The notes below the pieces were generated by a model. The model was not told the origin of the DNA. It searched no databases and was given only the letters and a program-made list of their open reading frames with translations. A program made the translations under genes and the position numbers. Source: Limnanthes douglasii subsp. nivea (lineage: Eukaryota; Streptophyta; Magnoliopsida; Brassicales; Limnanthaceae). From it: DNA of 64,000 nucleotides. Where the stretch lies: contig JAUPFV010000004.1 in assembly GCA_036936605.1 (NCBI GenBank), positions 141,652,973-141,716,972 of the forward strand. The letters are read 5' to 3'. Positions 1 through 12,716 of this stretch are shown piece by piece. How positions within the stretch are numbered: position 1 is the first letter of the stretch; each line of letters opens with the position of its first letter.

Positions 1-1653
1 ACTTAGGAGGGCGTATATCCTTAGGAATCAGCTGTACATACCCCATCTGTCGAATGACACGGTCTGGGTAGTACGCCGCAACCACGTCGAACGAAGCAAG
101 GTTCAACTCAACATAAGTCACCTGCTGGAACGGAAAAGGGTCCCGTAAATGTATGAACGGGAGGAACAGGACCTGTAAATAGAATAATTTAGCCCATTTA
201 TATTAGTAAAAGTACTCATAATTAAAATAATTAAATTGAAAGAAAATGACTTACATCTGCCTCGGTGCAAGTCGCCAGTGCGTGTCTCATCTGCATGCGC
301 ACCTCATGGGAGACACCAATCTTCCGCGGCGCATGTCGGCACATATATGGCATGGATACGTCGTAACCCGGAAAAAGTGGAGCTCGAAGCTGAACAAAGT
401 GTGTAAAAATCCACGACTCGAGCAACGCTAGAAACCCGCAAATGCCTCCCGTACCATGGAGAGATCCCTGACTAAGGGCGTGGTACAGCTGCGCTAAAAC
501 CAACTGGCCCCAGTTGTACGCATGCAAACTCTGGTACTGGTTCACAAACTGGAGGTAATCTAATGGAATGCTGTTCCCGGTTTTGTTCGCGCAAATAGTG
601 GTACCTAACAGATATAGTATGTAGGCACGGGTGGCATGATCTACCTGGTCATCAGTGATCCTCCTATCACTATACTGAGAACTACTAAAAGTAGTATGCA
701 GCCACCCTAGCTTCACACTACCAGCATTCCTAAGGTTTTTACTCAGCTCCGATTGCCGCACACCTAGCATGGCAGCATAAGTAGCAAGCCTCTCAACATC
801 ATCGTCAAAGGGTATAGCTGTGAAGGACCTACCTACAACCGGTAGTCCAGTGATGACGTGGACATCGTCCAATGTGACTGTCATCTCCCCGAACGAGAAA
901 TGGAAAGAAGAAGTCTCCTCATGCCACCGCTCTAAGAATGCCTCCACCAAATGGAGGTTCGTATGCCAGCGGGTGAGTGCATCGACGAGTGGACCGAATA
1001 TAGTCTCCATCACCCTGGCCCGTACCCTGCTCTGCTTTGTAATATCCCATCTCCGGAGACTGTCATACATAGCGAAGCATCGGAGAGTGACCCTATCCTG
1101 CAATATGTATAAAATATGTAAATTCGTAAAACAATAATAATTAAAAACATGTGTACAGAACACGTAAGAAAATTATAAAACAGTATAAAGGTGTAACACT
1201 TACATCTCCGTGGTAGACGCTATAAGCCTCGTGCAGGGTGTAATCCGGGAAAAGTCCCGGAACATGCGACAGCACGGAATAAAAATCAACATCCTCACCC
1301 TCAGATGAGTGGAATGCTGCCTCTGGCGCGTGAGGTGCATCGTCCTCCGTATAGTCCGGTACATGAGATGCATCAGCCTCCATATATTGCGGTGCATCTA
1401 CATCGTCATCGTACTCCTCGTCAGGGGGATGCGACGTAGAAGCTGCCCCTGTGGTACCATCAGCAGGAGTAGGAATATATTCGCCGCCACGACGGAGACG
1501 TCGTCTACTACGTGTACCGGGAACATGTTCCCCGCTCGAAGCAGCCTCCTCGGCCTCGGCCTGCGCTCTAGCCGCTGCTGCTGCCTCCTCGGCCTCGGCC
1601 GCCCTAATTTTTTTAATAAACGGATTTTTTGCTTTAATCTTGTATCGAGGCAT
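1..1653 (-). CDS. Plant mobile domain (MAIN-like) protein, three exons, 3' end beyond window
   Basis: Three minus-strand exons join in one frame through canonical splice sites: exon 1 1653-1204 (donor GTAAGT at 1203), exon 2 1097-255 (acceptor TTGCAG, donor GTAAGT at 254) and exon 3 from 172 to the edge (acceptor TTTACAG). The start MPRYKIK at 1653 is preferred because the open frame further upstream runs through a GC-rich repeat and hairpin. Exon 1 codes a basic start, an Ala/Glu-rich stretch and an acidic low-complexity linker. Exons 2-3 code the plant mobile domain, with LDDVHVITGLPVVG in exon 2 and YYPDRVIRQMGYVQ in exon 3. Relatives are annotated as MAIN/MAIL proteins or 'serine/threonine-protein phosphatase 7 long form homolog'; some are host genes, many are carried by transposons. 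No stop or frameshift is seen in the exons, so this is the least damaged host-type gene here. Whether it is host or transposon-borne cannot be decided from this piece. Confidence 0.8.
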
Positions 1654-1724
1654 CCTGTAAATACAACGCAAAAAATATGAATTAGAATGAAAAAAACAAA
1701 ATGAATATAAAAAAAAAACAATTT

Positions 1725-1794
1725 GGGCCTGGTCGCAGGCCCAAAATGAGACCTCATTTGGGCCTCGTCGCAGGCCCAAAATGAGACTGCTGTT
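1725..1794. repeat. 35-bp tandem repeat (two units) running into a hairpin arm
   Basis: GGGCCT starts at 1725, 1760 and 1795, exactly 35 bp apart. Each full unit contains GTCGCAGGCCCAAAATGAGA. The third start forms part of the left arm of the adjacent hairpin. The block lies just upstream of the chosen start of the PMD gene and is far more GC-rich than its surroundings. Confidence 0.85.
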
Positions 1795-1870
1795 GGGCCT
1801 CGTTGCATGCCGTTCGTGCGACGAAGACCCCTCTTCATCGCACGAACGGCATGCGACGAGGCCCAACAGC
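1789..1870. repeat. Long near-perfect hairpin, 39-bp arms with 4-nt loop
   Basis: The left arm 1789-1827 and the reverse complement of 1832-1870 differ at only two of 39 positions. The arms begin GCTGTTGGGCCTCGT and the loop is CCCC at 1828-1831. It lies between the putative TATA box and the start codon of the minus-strand PMD gene, so it would be in the 5' leader if that promoter is used. Confidence 0.9.
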
Positions 1871-2230
1871 AATGTCGAAACCCTAATGGCTACAACCCCA
1901 AAACAGCCTCATTTCTAACAAAACCAAGCACCAAAACGTAGATCCTACCAGTACTAACAACAATATAACACTAATCTAACAAAACAACACCTAAAATCAT
2001 ACAAAAATCCAACTTTTGAAATCGAAACCACAAAAACTAAAAAACCTAGATTCGACAGTTTATACCGAATGAAATCAAAAACAAATTACACCATGATGTT
2101 CGTATCGTTTACCTTTACGTTTTCTTCGGTTTAGATTCTTCAAAAATCGAATTTCAGAAATGGGTCTTGAGAGGTTTCTAGAGAGAGAAGGAGAAAGAGA
2201 GGAAAAAAGTGGTGAGAGATCTATCAAACG

Positions 2231-2238
2231 CTTTTATA
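2231..2238 (-). promoter_or_regulatory. Putative TATA box for the PMD gene
   Basis: TATAAAAG on the minus strand in the context GCTATAAAAGCG. It lies about 580 bp upstream of the chosen ATG and implies a long leader that contains the hairpin. This is inferred from motif and position only. Confidence 0.4.
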
Positions 2239-2834
2239 GCTAGGTTTTCTAAAAAGGGTAAAATGGTCAAAATTTAGGTGCGAGATCTATCAATTAGGTA
2301 TAAGATCTAGCGGTTCTAAATCTATAAAAAATGTGTATTATTTCTAGCCTGGCCCTTTCTTAAACCTGCAATTGGATAATCCAGTTATAATATTTGTACA
2401 AGCCAATATAAACTCAGTCTATTGAGACTTAATCCATATACTTTTCATTTCAAAATTAAAAGGAAATGTAATATAGATAATCATAACCATACTCAATTCA
2501 CAAAACCACAAATCACTAGTGAGCCAAAATAAAACCCTAAATTAGAATTGGGTTTTCGTTTGTGTACTAAACTTCAAACAAATTTGAAGAGGAAAGGTAA
2601 CCTTATTACAGACCATTCGTTTTTCCAAAAAATTGATTATAGACTGGGTATGGAACAAAAATGCTATGTGAAATATTTATTTTAAAATATTGAAATCAAT
2701 AATACACCAAAATAGTATATATCGTGTATTTATTAAGAAGATTTAATTGTGTCTAACGTATTATATTGGTTCGTTAATTTTTATTTATTTATTTTGAATC
2801 ATCATATCTCAAAAACCGATTCCGTAATAAAATC
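2239..2834. other. AT-rich intergenic sequence, nothing recognised
   Basis: No open frame, repeat array or RNA gene is apparent. It separates the PMD gene from the 5'-truncated LINE. Confidence 0.6.
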
Positions 2835-3132
2835 TTCTCATCCATTAGAGTTTTAGTAAACTCTAATTGGTCTAGCCATTTCAATAACACTAAAGTGATG
2901 CATATTGCTAGAACTTGTACAGATCGTAGCCCATTCTGCATCACTATAAGTAATGATAAGTATGTTCATAAAAAAAGCTTCAAACTCTTAGATATATGGA
3001 CCCTTGATAATGATTTTATACCATTTGTAAAAAACAAATGAAATAAACATATTACTGGTTATCCTCTTCTTATATTTTGGCATTAGCTAATTAGACTTAA
3101 AATAGCTTTTAAAGATTGGAATATCTCTAATT

Positions 3133-4690
3133 TTGGGAACATATTTAACAAAGTGCAAGATGCTGAAATTCAGGTCAAATACATGGAGATTCAACACCAG
3201 ATTACAAAAAAATGAGTCTAAAGCTAAGCTTTCCAAATCCAATGCAGACCTTCTCTTAGCTCTCAATATCGAAGAAACTTATTGGTTCCAAAAATGTTAT
3301 GCAATTTGGCTGAATGAAGGAGATAAGAACACTATGCTTTTTCACATTTATGTCAAAAAAGAAGGAAAAAGAATATCATCACCAACATTAAAGAAGGAAA
3401 GTAATGTATAACAAACAAAGAGCTTATTGGTCAATCAACTGCAACTTTTTTCAAAAAGCTACTTAGTGATCCTCATTATTATAACAAGGAAGAAGAAAAT
3501 AACCTCATGAACAACAATATCTTTAGCAATATTCATAAGCTCATCACTGACAATGATAATGAAAATTTTATATTCATTCTTAGTGAGCGAGATATACATG
3601 GTATCATCACTAATCTAAAGTCTTCAAGTGCTGCACGTATGGATGGCTTTAATGGATGATTTCACAAAATTTGTTGGCACATAATCAATGAGGATCTTAA
3701 CTTAGCTATGGCTGACTTCATCGAGGAGCATGAGATCTTTAAAGGTATTTCTGTCACGGGTATTTACTTGATCCCTAAGTCTTCTAAACCAACTATTGGA
3801 AGGACTTTTGGCCCATTAGCATATGTAGTATTCTTAACATAAATATATCCAAGATAGTCAACAATAGATTGGCTATGATTCTCCCTAAAGTTATTTCTAG
3901 AGTGCAAGGTGCTTATATCCCTAACACTTCTATCCATGACAATATTCTAGTTTCCAAAGAGCTTATATTTTATCTTAATAAAATTAAGAAAACCATTAAC
4001 ATTATGATCTAGGTTGATATGTCCAAAGCTTTTGATAAGCTTTCTCACATATTCATTTTTAAATTCCTTGAGTCATCTGGCTTCTCTAATCTATTCATCA
4101 ACCTAATAAATAATCTTATTGGCAATGTCCATATGTCTATGCAGATAAATGGGAATGTTTTTTACTTTTTTAAAACCATAAGAAGTTTGAGACAAGGGGA
4201 CCCTTTGTCCACCAGTCTCTTCATTCTGGCTGAGGAAGTTCTCAAAAAGGGTTTACATAAGATGTTCATGGAGAATAAAGATATACAATTCTATTTTAGA
4301 AGAACCCTTCTTATACTTATCTTAATGTTTGCATATGACATTTTAATACTTACAAACAGCTCTGATACATCTATTAATAAGCTGGAAAAGTTTTTGCAGA
4401 TTTACCAAAATGTATATGGTCAATTTATAAATAATGAAAACACCAAAATCATCTTATCTTCAAGACTCAACAATACTAGAATTTCTGCCATTACTAACAT
4501 ATATGGTTTCAGCTCTAGCTCATTGCCAACATAATACCTTGGTCTTACTTTAAACAGCAACAATAAAGCCAGCAACTTCTTGAGCATGATCAACAAAATA
4601 AACTCTAAGATAAAAGATTGGGAAGATAAAAAGCTTTCTTTTGGAGGGTGGCTCACTTTAATAAACTCTGTTCTGATTGCAATCCCTTCC
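3133..4690 (+). pseudogene. LINE reverse transcriptase (broken)
   Basis: The linker before the RT contains WLNEGDKNTMLFH, a plant LINE signature (3133-3411). The RT follows in shifted frames: RMDGFNG near 3640, a fingers/palm stretch with VQGAYIPNTSIHDNI near 3905-3945, then MSKAFDKLSHIFIFKFLESS from 4019 and SLRQGDPLSTSLFILAEE near 4190-4240. The catalytic FADD box has become FAYD (about 4328), removing one catalytic aspartate. Frame changes and stops (for example near 3655, 3838 and 4533) rule out a functional protein. It belongs with the C-terminal pieces at 5160-6348. Confidence 0.8.
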
Positions 4691-5159
4691 TATTAGTGTC
4701 AAAGCTGTTCAATTCTTATATCTATTTTTTTTATAAGATTGGTAAATTTTTCAACAAGTTTTTGTGAGGCTCTTCTTCCACTAATAACATATTAAACGGG
4801 TCAACCTATGATTCTTTGTGCAAGCCTTATAAGGAATGAGGGCTTAATATTAGTAAAACTTCTAACTTATAGAGTACTTTTGATTGCAAGCTATGGATAA
4901 ACTTTAGGAATAACAAAATCTTGTGGGCAAATCTTATACAAAGTATCTACTACAAGTCTCTATATCCTCTTTAGACATCTTCCAAGAGATCTGGCTCTAG
5001 CACATGGAAAAGACTCTTTAAAATCAAACAACCGACTGAGCCTAACATAATGTGGAACTTGGGCAAAGGAAATACTGAATTCTGGCTTGAAAACTGGTAT
5101 GGAGAACCTTCTCTTATTACTTTTAATGACAATTGTGATCATTCTTGTTATAGGAAACA

Positions 5160-6348
5160 AATGGTAAATTAATTCTGGAAAGGTAATGTTTGGGATAACT
5201 ACAAGCTAAGAATCTTTCTTAATCAAAACAACATTAACTTGATTCAAAAGACCTATATAACCAATGATCAAGAAAATTCAATCATCTGGAAGCTGTCAAA
5301 AGAAACCAACTTCAACATTAAGCTTACCTGGAACCATTTGAGAAACAAGCATAACAGATTTGACCTATTTTGCAAAATATAGAACTCCGTAATCCCTAAA
5401 AATTCTCCTTTCTCGCCTGGAAACTGCTTCATAACTTTATTCTTGTGGTCTTGTAATAACATTGAATCTACCAAACATCTTTTTATTAATTGTGATCTTG
5501 CTTAGAGTCTTTGGTGCTATTATGCTAACATATTTGAAATCAAAATTGAAAATTTCATGATTATAGCCCATATGATTCGAACTTGGTTCTGGTTTACTAA
5601 TAGCTTTGTTCATGTTAGAAATATATTACCTATCATTATCTTTTTGCCTGTCTGGAAAGCAAGAAACAACAACGAATTCAACAACAAAGAGCAAAATACT
5701 GAGGCTCCTATGAGGTATATAAACAATATAATTTTATTTCTTGACCATTCTAACAGTCTTAGGTCTAAGCATTGGAATAAAGACCTTAAGATTGCTAAAG
5801 AGATGGGTTTTATTAGCTACATACCATAAAAGAGAAATCTTAGCTATAAGAAGTGATGTCCTCCTAGGCTGGATTACCTTAAACTAAATACAGGTTTGTC
5901 ACTGAAACGGAAACTCAGGTGGTGGCTTTCGAGTTCAAGATCACAAATAAGTCATCATTCGTGGTGGAACTAACTTGTATGGTAAAATGACTCTGATCAT
6001 GGTTGAATCCCAGGAAATGTTAGATGGCTTACTTCTCTACAAAAAAAGAATGGATGGAAAAAAGTTGAGATTGAAATAGACTCTCTCATCTTAGTTAACA
6101 TGCTTTCTAGTGGTATTTATCCCTGGCCTCTTAATCAAATTCTTCATTGTTGCAAAAGATTAATTACTTCAACCATGGTGATTTCTTACATTTCTAGGGT
6201 CCAAAATAAGACAGTCGATTGGCTTGCAAAATGGACTTTGACATGTAAGATGAAAAATGAGTTTAACTACTTGCATACTCCAAATTCCCTAAAAAGCAAT
6301 GACATTTTAAAAAAGCCTAAATCTGGGAATATTAAAGTTGAACTTTGA
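5160..6348 (+). pseudogene. LINE C-terminal zf-RVT and RNase H region (broken)
   Basis: STKHLFINCD (about 5465-5500) is the typical C-terminal part of the zinc-binding reverse transcriptase region of plant LINEs. VWKARNNNEFNNK follows near 5650-5690. The RNase H-like part starts near 5860 (RLDYLKLNTG) and ends with SRVQNKTVDWLAKW near 6195-6235, matching the usual end of LINE-encoded RNase H. Several stops interrupt it. The order RT, zf-RVT, RNase H fits one element with the upstream RT pseudogene. Confidence 0.7.
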
Positions 6349-6744
6349 TAAATTCTTACCTTTGTATACCTTTTGAAGTTATTTCTCTACCTGGAAGCAA
6401 GCTTAGCTTGACAGTGCCAAAAATTTCTTTTTGCAGGTTAGATTCTAAATTCAAAAAAGAGCTCAAGATATAGAAACTATGGATTTAAAGAAAAGAGGAA
6501 GAGTTCTCTTAGTTAATAAGATCGTATAAATATATAGAAGCTGGAGAGTTTCGAAATCGTTGCTTTTCAGATTGTAATTCTTTTACTCTATGTTCCATGG
6601 AGGGAAAAAATCATTTTCGTTTGGCGCCTAAATTCTGACCTTGGATTCAGTGTATTTGGGTCCTTATTTGGGCCTAAATAATTTTTTCTTAGCCTATATT
6701 TGATAGGCTATTAGTATTAATAAAAGTTTAGTTTATAAAAAAAA

Positions 6745-9315
6745 CTAATTCTGCATTTGCTATCATATAGTCTAGTAAGTGAAAATTAATTAAACAATCA
6801 ATAAAAAAGTATATATCTGATTAAATATTTTATAAATGTTGTTATCATTAATTTCTTTTTTTTAATATTTTTTAGTATTTTTTATATATAAATTTTTCAC
6901 GTTGTTTAATGTTAACTAGTTTTTAATACTATTTCATCTTATTTAAACAAATAAAATTTTAATTATTGTTGGGTCATAATGAATATTTACTATAAACATT
7001 TCAAGATAAATTATATTATCCATAGAGGAGTAAATTAACTTAAATAATAATCTATAAAGATATAATACATCTTAAAATGAAGTGTGAAAAGTAACAATCT
7101 TATACGAAATTTAACAATAATTTCACAATTATGGTATTTTCATACATCAAGTTAGTTTCGTTCGCAAGAAATACACAGTTGTTGATATGGTTGCGACCAA
7201 CCTTGTTTGTATTTTTAAAATGGCATGATAAGAAATCAAATCATCGATGATGGTGAAAGATCAATCTATCAAATAGTATATTTCATTTTTTTGCTTTCAT
7301 ATGGATATTTTTTATGTTTAAAAGATATAACAAATTTGATATTTTTTTTTCTTAATTAGATATATTTGGATATTCGAGTCTATTCTAGAATAATCCAACG
7401 ACTCTTTCTTTGCATGAACGTGGTAGTCGTTAGATATTTAACATTAATAATTTGCGTTTATTAAAATATTATTAAGCATTACGAAGAAGCAATTAACATA
7501 CAAGTATCTGATAAACTAAAATATAAAATTGAAAATTAGAGAAATCTTTGAAACAAACACTTTGGTCATGTATCTAAGACTATAAGATTATTTTTGGAAA
7601 TTTAATTTAGTTCACTTGATTATTCAAAATTCAGTGCTTCCATCGAATGTATCTAATGATAATAGACCACGGAGAAACATTTAAGTGCATGTCGAGAAGA
7701 ATAAGTCTTGGAGTTGATACATACCGATGATTGTAGACTATTCCCAAAGGCACCATGGAATATGCAGTTATATATTATCTCATTTGTAAATAACTTCTCT
7801 TATTATGGGTATCTAACCTTATTCATGAGATATCAGAAACTCTAAGCCAACTTCATAAGTTTTGAGACCGACGTTAAACAACTTGGCAAGAGCATTAAGT
7901 GCTCCATATTTGACTTGGAAATACCATCTTACTAAATTAATACTACATTTAGTTTTTTCAAGGAATACACTATTAGGATCGGTGTTGTTGATTTAGAGGA
8001 TTGTTGATTTCAGTGGGATTTTATTTAATAACTCATAATATATAATTGATATTAGGTTGTCTACACGTCAAATTATTGTATATATATATATATAATTCTC
8101 ATTTTTATGTCATTGAATTATCTACCTCATTAAAAATATATTTACTTAAGTAGGATTAGTTAAGAATATATATATGTGCGATTAATTTTCATATTATTAT
8201 TATTATATTAAAGACCACAATAGATCCATGTAGTTGATTGATGGCGAAAATGTGATTACCGTTGTGTTAATTTTCTCACATTGCATGAAAGAGTTCTTTA
8301 GTCTTTTATCGTTCATCGTCATGTATAGAATTGTTCAATTCATATATAGATAATAGATTACAAGAGTTTCATAAATTAAATACATCATTTGGTAGCATAT
8401 AATGATCTAAGTAGAAGATTGTTAGAAATTTATGGATTGGTCCATGTTTAATGATCTATTTGGCTATTGCTGAAAGATGTTCCAATTAATAAGTAACCGG
8501 ATGAATAAAATAATTAAGACTTTAACAAATAGATTAAAAATCCATTATTGAGGTAATCATATAGATAATATGTCAAATTTGGGTTTTCTGAAGGATTGAA
8601 CAGATATATTGACAATTAAGACTAAACATAAAATTTAAGAACTAATTTGAAAATTAGTTAGTTAATGATCACAGACAATAGACCAGAACTTAAGGGTATG
8701 AGTGCAAATAGGCTTAAGTTATAACTTTAAATTACCCTCATGTATAAAGTGGAGATCCAATGTGTTTTTCTTTCGACCACTTAAGCTAAAGAAAATCTTA
8801 TCGTTCTACTAGTTTGAAGATCTATTTTAATACATTTCATCTCTTTCTTCAAGTCCAAAGACCTATATCTTCATTGAAGATTCAAGATTGTGAGGTCATG
8901 AGTTGTAGCAACAAGACAAAAGAACGTACAAAAAACAATACAACAGAAAACAATTGCTAAGATGTCTACATTACCATGTAAATGTTTATTATACATTCTC
9001 ACGATAAATTTTTCTAAAAGGTATTTGTAATGGAGTCGTCAGTATGAGTGATTCAACTTCTAGCCATGATTTGATATTTTTAAATATTGGAGGACTATTG
9101 TCATGCATAATTGTTTTTTTTAAGAATACTCATTATATTTTACGATTGTTGTTATAATACTATATAATATCATGATCAATGGATATATATATAATTGATT
9201 CATATATATCTTTCATTGATTTATTATTTTCTTTTGTTGGTAAATGAATAAAATACTTTCATAGTTTTTTACTTTCAATATACGTGAGAGTTTATTAAAA
9301 ATATTGGACCAAAAA

Positions 9316-9361
<46 letters not shown>

Positions 9362-10655
9362 AACTAAAAATTAATAAATAAAATAAAACAAAAATAAATA
9401 ATCAACTAAAAATATTTATGGTTTTATGACATGGATATGGACTATAAATCATAATTTAGCTAAAAACATAAATATTTATTATTTGACTATAGATAAAGAA
9501 CATCAAAATTTAGTAAAATGGCTAAGACTTGAATCTTTAAAAAAGGCCACTAGGCTTTTGGGATTAAAATGAAAAACCATTTCATCTTTCACGCAAAATC
9601 GAACTTTAACTGATTTTTTGATATGTATCAATTTTTAGAAAAAGAAACCGAAAATTTAAAAAAGTTATTTAAATCAAACAGCAGAATGTGTCCTGTAAGA
9701 TTTTTTATATTTTAGAAAAGTAATCAAAATCACCAAATATTAAAAACTGATATTTTAATATATTTCAACTTATTTTTTATTTAAAATCTATGAAAACTAC
9801 ATGGTAGGAACATGTAAGATTTTTTCATCCGCGTGGTTTAAAGTCCATGTAAGATTTTAAATGGTCTTTAATTTGGTGTAAGGACTCGTTAAGATTTTGC
9901 ATCCTTAATTTGGTTATACAAATATCTTTTTGGGATTTACGTAAGAAAGAGAGAAATTATTCCATAAATTTTCATTTATGACATTTTTATTTTTGTTAAA
10001 AAATTATGTATAAATAAAATTATTTTGTATAGTTATTATATTTTCTTCCATTTTTTTTCTCTAAATAATTTTGCCTAACTCCATACTTCAACTAATTTTT
10101 CTATGAACAATAATTTACGTCTAATATATTGAACAAGTAACCTTCAATTTATTGAATCACTAGCATTTATCACCTAAAACTAAGCAACCGTGCCAAACAA
10201 TTCATTTAATGGAAGCATTTAACCCTATCACCTAAAGCATTAAGCAACTCATTTTGACACTGCGAGTAAACAACTACTCTCTGCTATACCTAAAACTAGA
10301 GGTAACAAATAGGTGACGTCACTTAACAAATAAATGGAAATATGCCAGAATTTAGATGGCTTCATGCAAAAATATCACGTTTATCCTGCAACACGTTAGT
10401 GTTCGCGTTATTAGTTTAATATAGAATCTCAGTTCCTGCTACAGATAAGCATGTTTCTGAATTATGATTTCATCTAATTCAAGGTCTAACGAAGAGAACA
10501 ACATTTATAGTCATGAAGATCTTGAAGATCGTTTGGTATAAGGGGACACACCAGGCGTTTCGAAGATGATAGTATTGACCGGTTACTGAAGGAGTTTAAA
10601 TTGACTACCAATCATCGGATCAAGGAGAAACTTGCTTATCAAAATGTCGTCTCAG
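6745..10655. other. Long AT-rich stretch without recognisable genes
   Basis: About 3.9 kb with stops in all frames and short AT microsatellites (about 8080-8093 and 9321-9357). I see no domain, RNA gene or clear terminal repeats. A short stretch near 10160-10400 (CCTATCACCTAAA; ATCCTGCAACACG) recurs near 18480-18740, hinting at an old shared repeat. Confidence 0.6.
9321..9357. repeat. (TA)n microsatellite
   Basis: About 18 uninterrupted TA dinucleotides in AT-rich non-coding DNA. Confidence 0.95.
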
Positions 10656-10711
10656 GCTATGAAGAGGTTTTCAAAACCAATATTTTTCATCAACTAGACA
10701 TGGGGTTTTGT

Positions 10712-11274
10712 TTTGAGGCTATGAAAAGGCTTTCGAAACCAATTTTTTTCCCATCAACTAGATGGCTTTAATGTACTTTGAATAAGGAACACTCGAGAAG
10801 AATTTATCATATTCCGATAAAGTCAACAATTATAATTCCCAACGTAACAGTTGCAAAAATAAAATAAAATAATTTTGGTTGATGATGGTGATGGTGCTGT
10901 GAATTCAAGGACGAAGTCTTGCCAACCAGGAGAAGATGATGTAGTCTAGATAGTCCAAACAAAAACCTTTTTAATTTTATTTTATTTTATTCAAATATCT
11001 TATGTTATTTAAATCAAATCTAATTGCATTAAGATTTTATTTTATTTTATTTTAAAACATTTATTGTATTTCCTTGTATTTCAATTTATGGTTTTGAACA
11101 ACTTTTATATAAAGCCTTACATACCTTAAGTTTTAAATAAGTTTTTGGAATAATATATTTTTTATCTCTGAAAATGTCAATATATGTTACCCTTAGATTA
11201 GGGTTTCATCATGTTACCCTTGAATTATGGTTTCATCTATCATTGCTTCTTCTTCTATTTCCGTTGCGTCATCA
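10712..11274 (+). mobile_element. Gypsy fragment: pol 3' end plus LTR, plus orientation
   Basis: 10712-10936 reads as a decayed end of a gypsy polyprotein finishing NSRTKSCQPGEDD then stop, directly followed by an LTR starting TGATGTAG. The same [pol end + LTR] block occurs inverted at 13312-12717, so the two form the arms of a large inverted repeat. A 57-bp offset duplication of GAGGCTATGAA precedes it (10656 and 10713). Confidence 0.65.
10937..11274 (+). repeat. Gypsy LTR (plus orientation), about 338 bp
   Basis: Starts TGATGTAG and ends GCGTCATCA, giving 5-bp TGATG/CATCA inverted ends. It matches the reverse complement of 12717-13082 over most of its length. No primer-binding site follows; instead it abuts a minus-strand pol end at 11275. 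Confidence 0.7.
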
Positions 11275-12084
11275 AGTTTCCTTCCCCGGTTGGGAAGAAT
11301 TCGACCTCGAATTCAAAACGTTGAAACATTGAAAGAATTGCAAAAATATTGACGTTTTCACCTCCGATTGCAACTGGTACCAGCATAAGTGTGAGAGAGG
11401 TGATAATCTTAATGTTCCCGCTCTTGTCAATAAGTGGTTTTCCAGCTTTGTCCCTTTTTACCCTGTCCACGTCATTCATGTGATCAGCAGTAACAAGATA
11501 TATTCCACCCACTTGTTCTATGTCAGTTTTATCAACCCATTTACTAAGCACATCAACACCCTTGCACGTGTACAAAGTTGTTGTCTTTTCAGTTTTAGAT
11601 TGTACTTGTTCTATCACATCAAGACCCTTGCAGAAAGGAACAATTCATCTTTGTTGAATAGTAGATGGCTTCTCAAGTTCTTCAGAGTATATTTATGCTG
11701 GCATAGTCAAAACACTACAATCTTCTACTTTTAACTTTTTCTTCTTTCTTTTATTTCCACAACCATCGCCCAAAACTCCTCCAGGTTTTATCACAAAACC
11801 TAATCAATTATCCATTCAAAAATTATTATTTTTTTCTATCAATCTATTCATAATCTCAAACACAAAAATACCATCTTCCATTTTTCCAACACGACAACAT
11901 GTATCCACAGAAAATCGAATCAAAGGTTTGATTTTATAATAACATAAAATACTTTGAAGATGCATCTCCACAATAAAAGCTGCTACTTTGCATTCTTTCT
12001 TCAATATAACTTCTGAAGCGACGTAGTCTGGTGTATTGAAGCCTGAGACAATATCTCGATCTACAAGTTTCTCCTCAACTTTAA

Positions 12085-12669
12085 TTAGACTGGTTTGTCG
12101 AATATCGGCCCAGATACATCTTCAAAAATATGTTTATCATAGATTGGGGTGTCAAACACAGGCTCAAATACAGTTTGAGTGTCGAAACTAAGATCGGTAG
12201 CTGATACAGTATGAGTATGAACCTCCTTAACTGGTGGTGGTTTGGGAGACATTACTCTAGATGGTACCAATATAAACTTGCAACCATCTTTCAGAAAACT
12301 GTATCGATTCATTCTATCATCATAAGTAGAATTCCTCTTAAAACGTCATGGACGTCCTAAAACTAGATGATAAACATCTCTGGGAACTACGTCACACCAT
12401 GTTGTATCTTTGTAATTACCAACGGAAATAATCATTTGACAGCGTTTAGAAACTGTTACCTCAGTGTACTCTATCAAACCTGACAGTATGTACGGGTATG
12501 GAAGAGCTTCCGTCTTCAACGCCAGTTTATGAACAACCTCCTCTGAAATCATATTCTTATAACTATCTGAATCGATGACAAACTTGAAAATTCTTCCTCC
12601 AATTGTGCAGGTAGACTGCAAGATGTTGTTCTCTATTCTAGCCCTCAAATCAAGAGGTACTCGGAACAT
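12085..12669 (-). pseudogene. Gypsy aspartic protease-like fragment (broken)
   Basis: 12669-12346 codes a retropepsin-like region with TIGGRIFKFVIDSDSYKN. The family pattern is IDSG(S/C), so the active-site glycine appears changed to aspartate. It continues past a stop into FILVPSRVMSPKPPP (12312-12085), the usual post-protease segment of this gypsy type. No intact polyprotein surrounds it. Position just after the primer-binding site means gag has also been largely lost. Confidence 0.6.
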
Positions 12670-12701
12670 GATTCATGTATACGCGTAGCAGGAATTGCTG
12701 G

Positions 12702-12713
12702 TCTCTGATACCA
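12702..12713 (-). other. Gypsy primer-binding site
   Basis: TGGTATCAGAGA on the minus strand, 3 bp inside the LTR end. It matches the common plant retrotransposon site complementary to initiator tRNA-Met. Confidence 0.7.
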
Positions 12714-12716
12714 AAC

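Larger units (their letters stand above)
2835..6744 (+). mobile_element. L1-type LINE, 5'-truncated and decayed
   Basis: On the plus strand, in broken frames, the order is: the last part of an endonuclease (about 2850-3000, with RTCTDRSPF and LDIWTLDNDF resembling the end of plant L1 endonucleases), a linker, reverse transcriptase, a zf-RVT-type region and an RNase H-like tail. ORF1 and most of the endonuclease are missing, as expected for 5' truncation during target-primed reverse transcription. The 3' end is placed at a short A-run (6737-6744) after AATAAAAGTTTAG. Many stops and frameshifts make it an old, inactive copy. No target duplication was identified. Confidence 0.8.
11275..12716 (-). 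mobile_element. Internal remnant of a gypsy element, minus orientation
   Basis: Read on the minus strand it goes from a primer-binding site (12713-12702) through a retropepsin-like segment (12669-12085) to a pol end with FEFEVEFFPTGEGNLM (about 11320-11270). RT, RNase H and integrase are missing, so a large internal deletion has occurred. The stretch 12060-11400 has only short frames and no domain I can name. The LTR beyond its 3' end (10937-11274) is inverted relative to what an intact element would have. Confidence 0.6.

Noticed and set aside
1309..1680. Plus-strand 123-codon open frame
   Set aside because: Antisense to exon 1 of the PMD gene; Cys/Arg-rich shadow translation.
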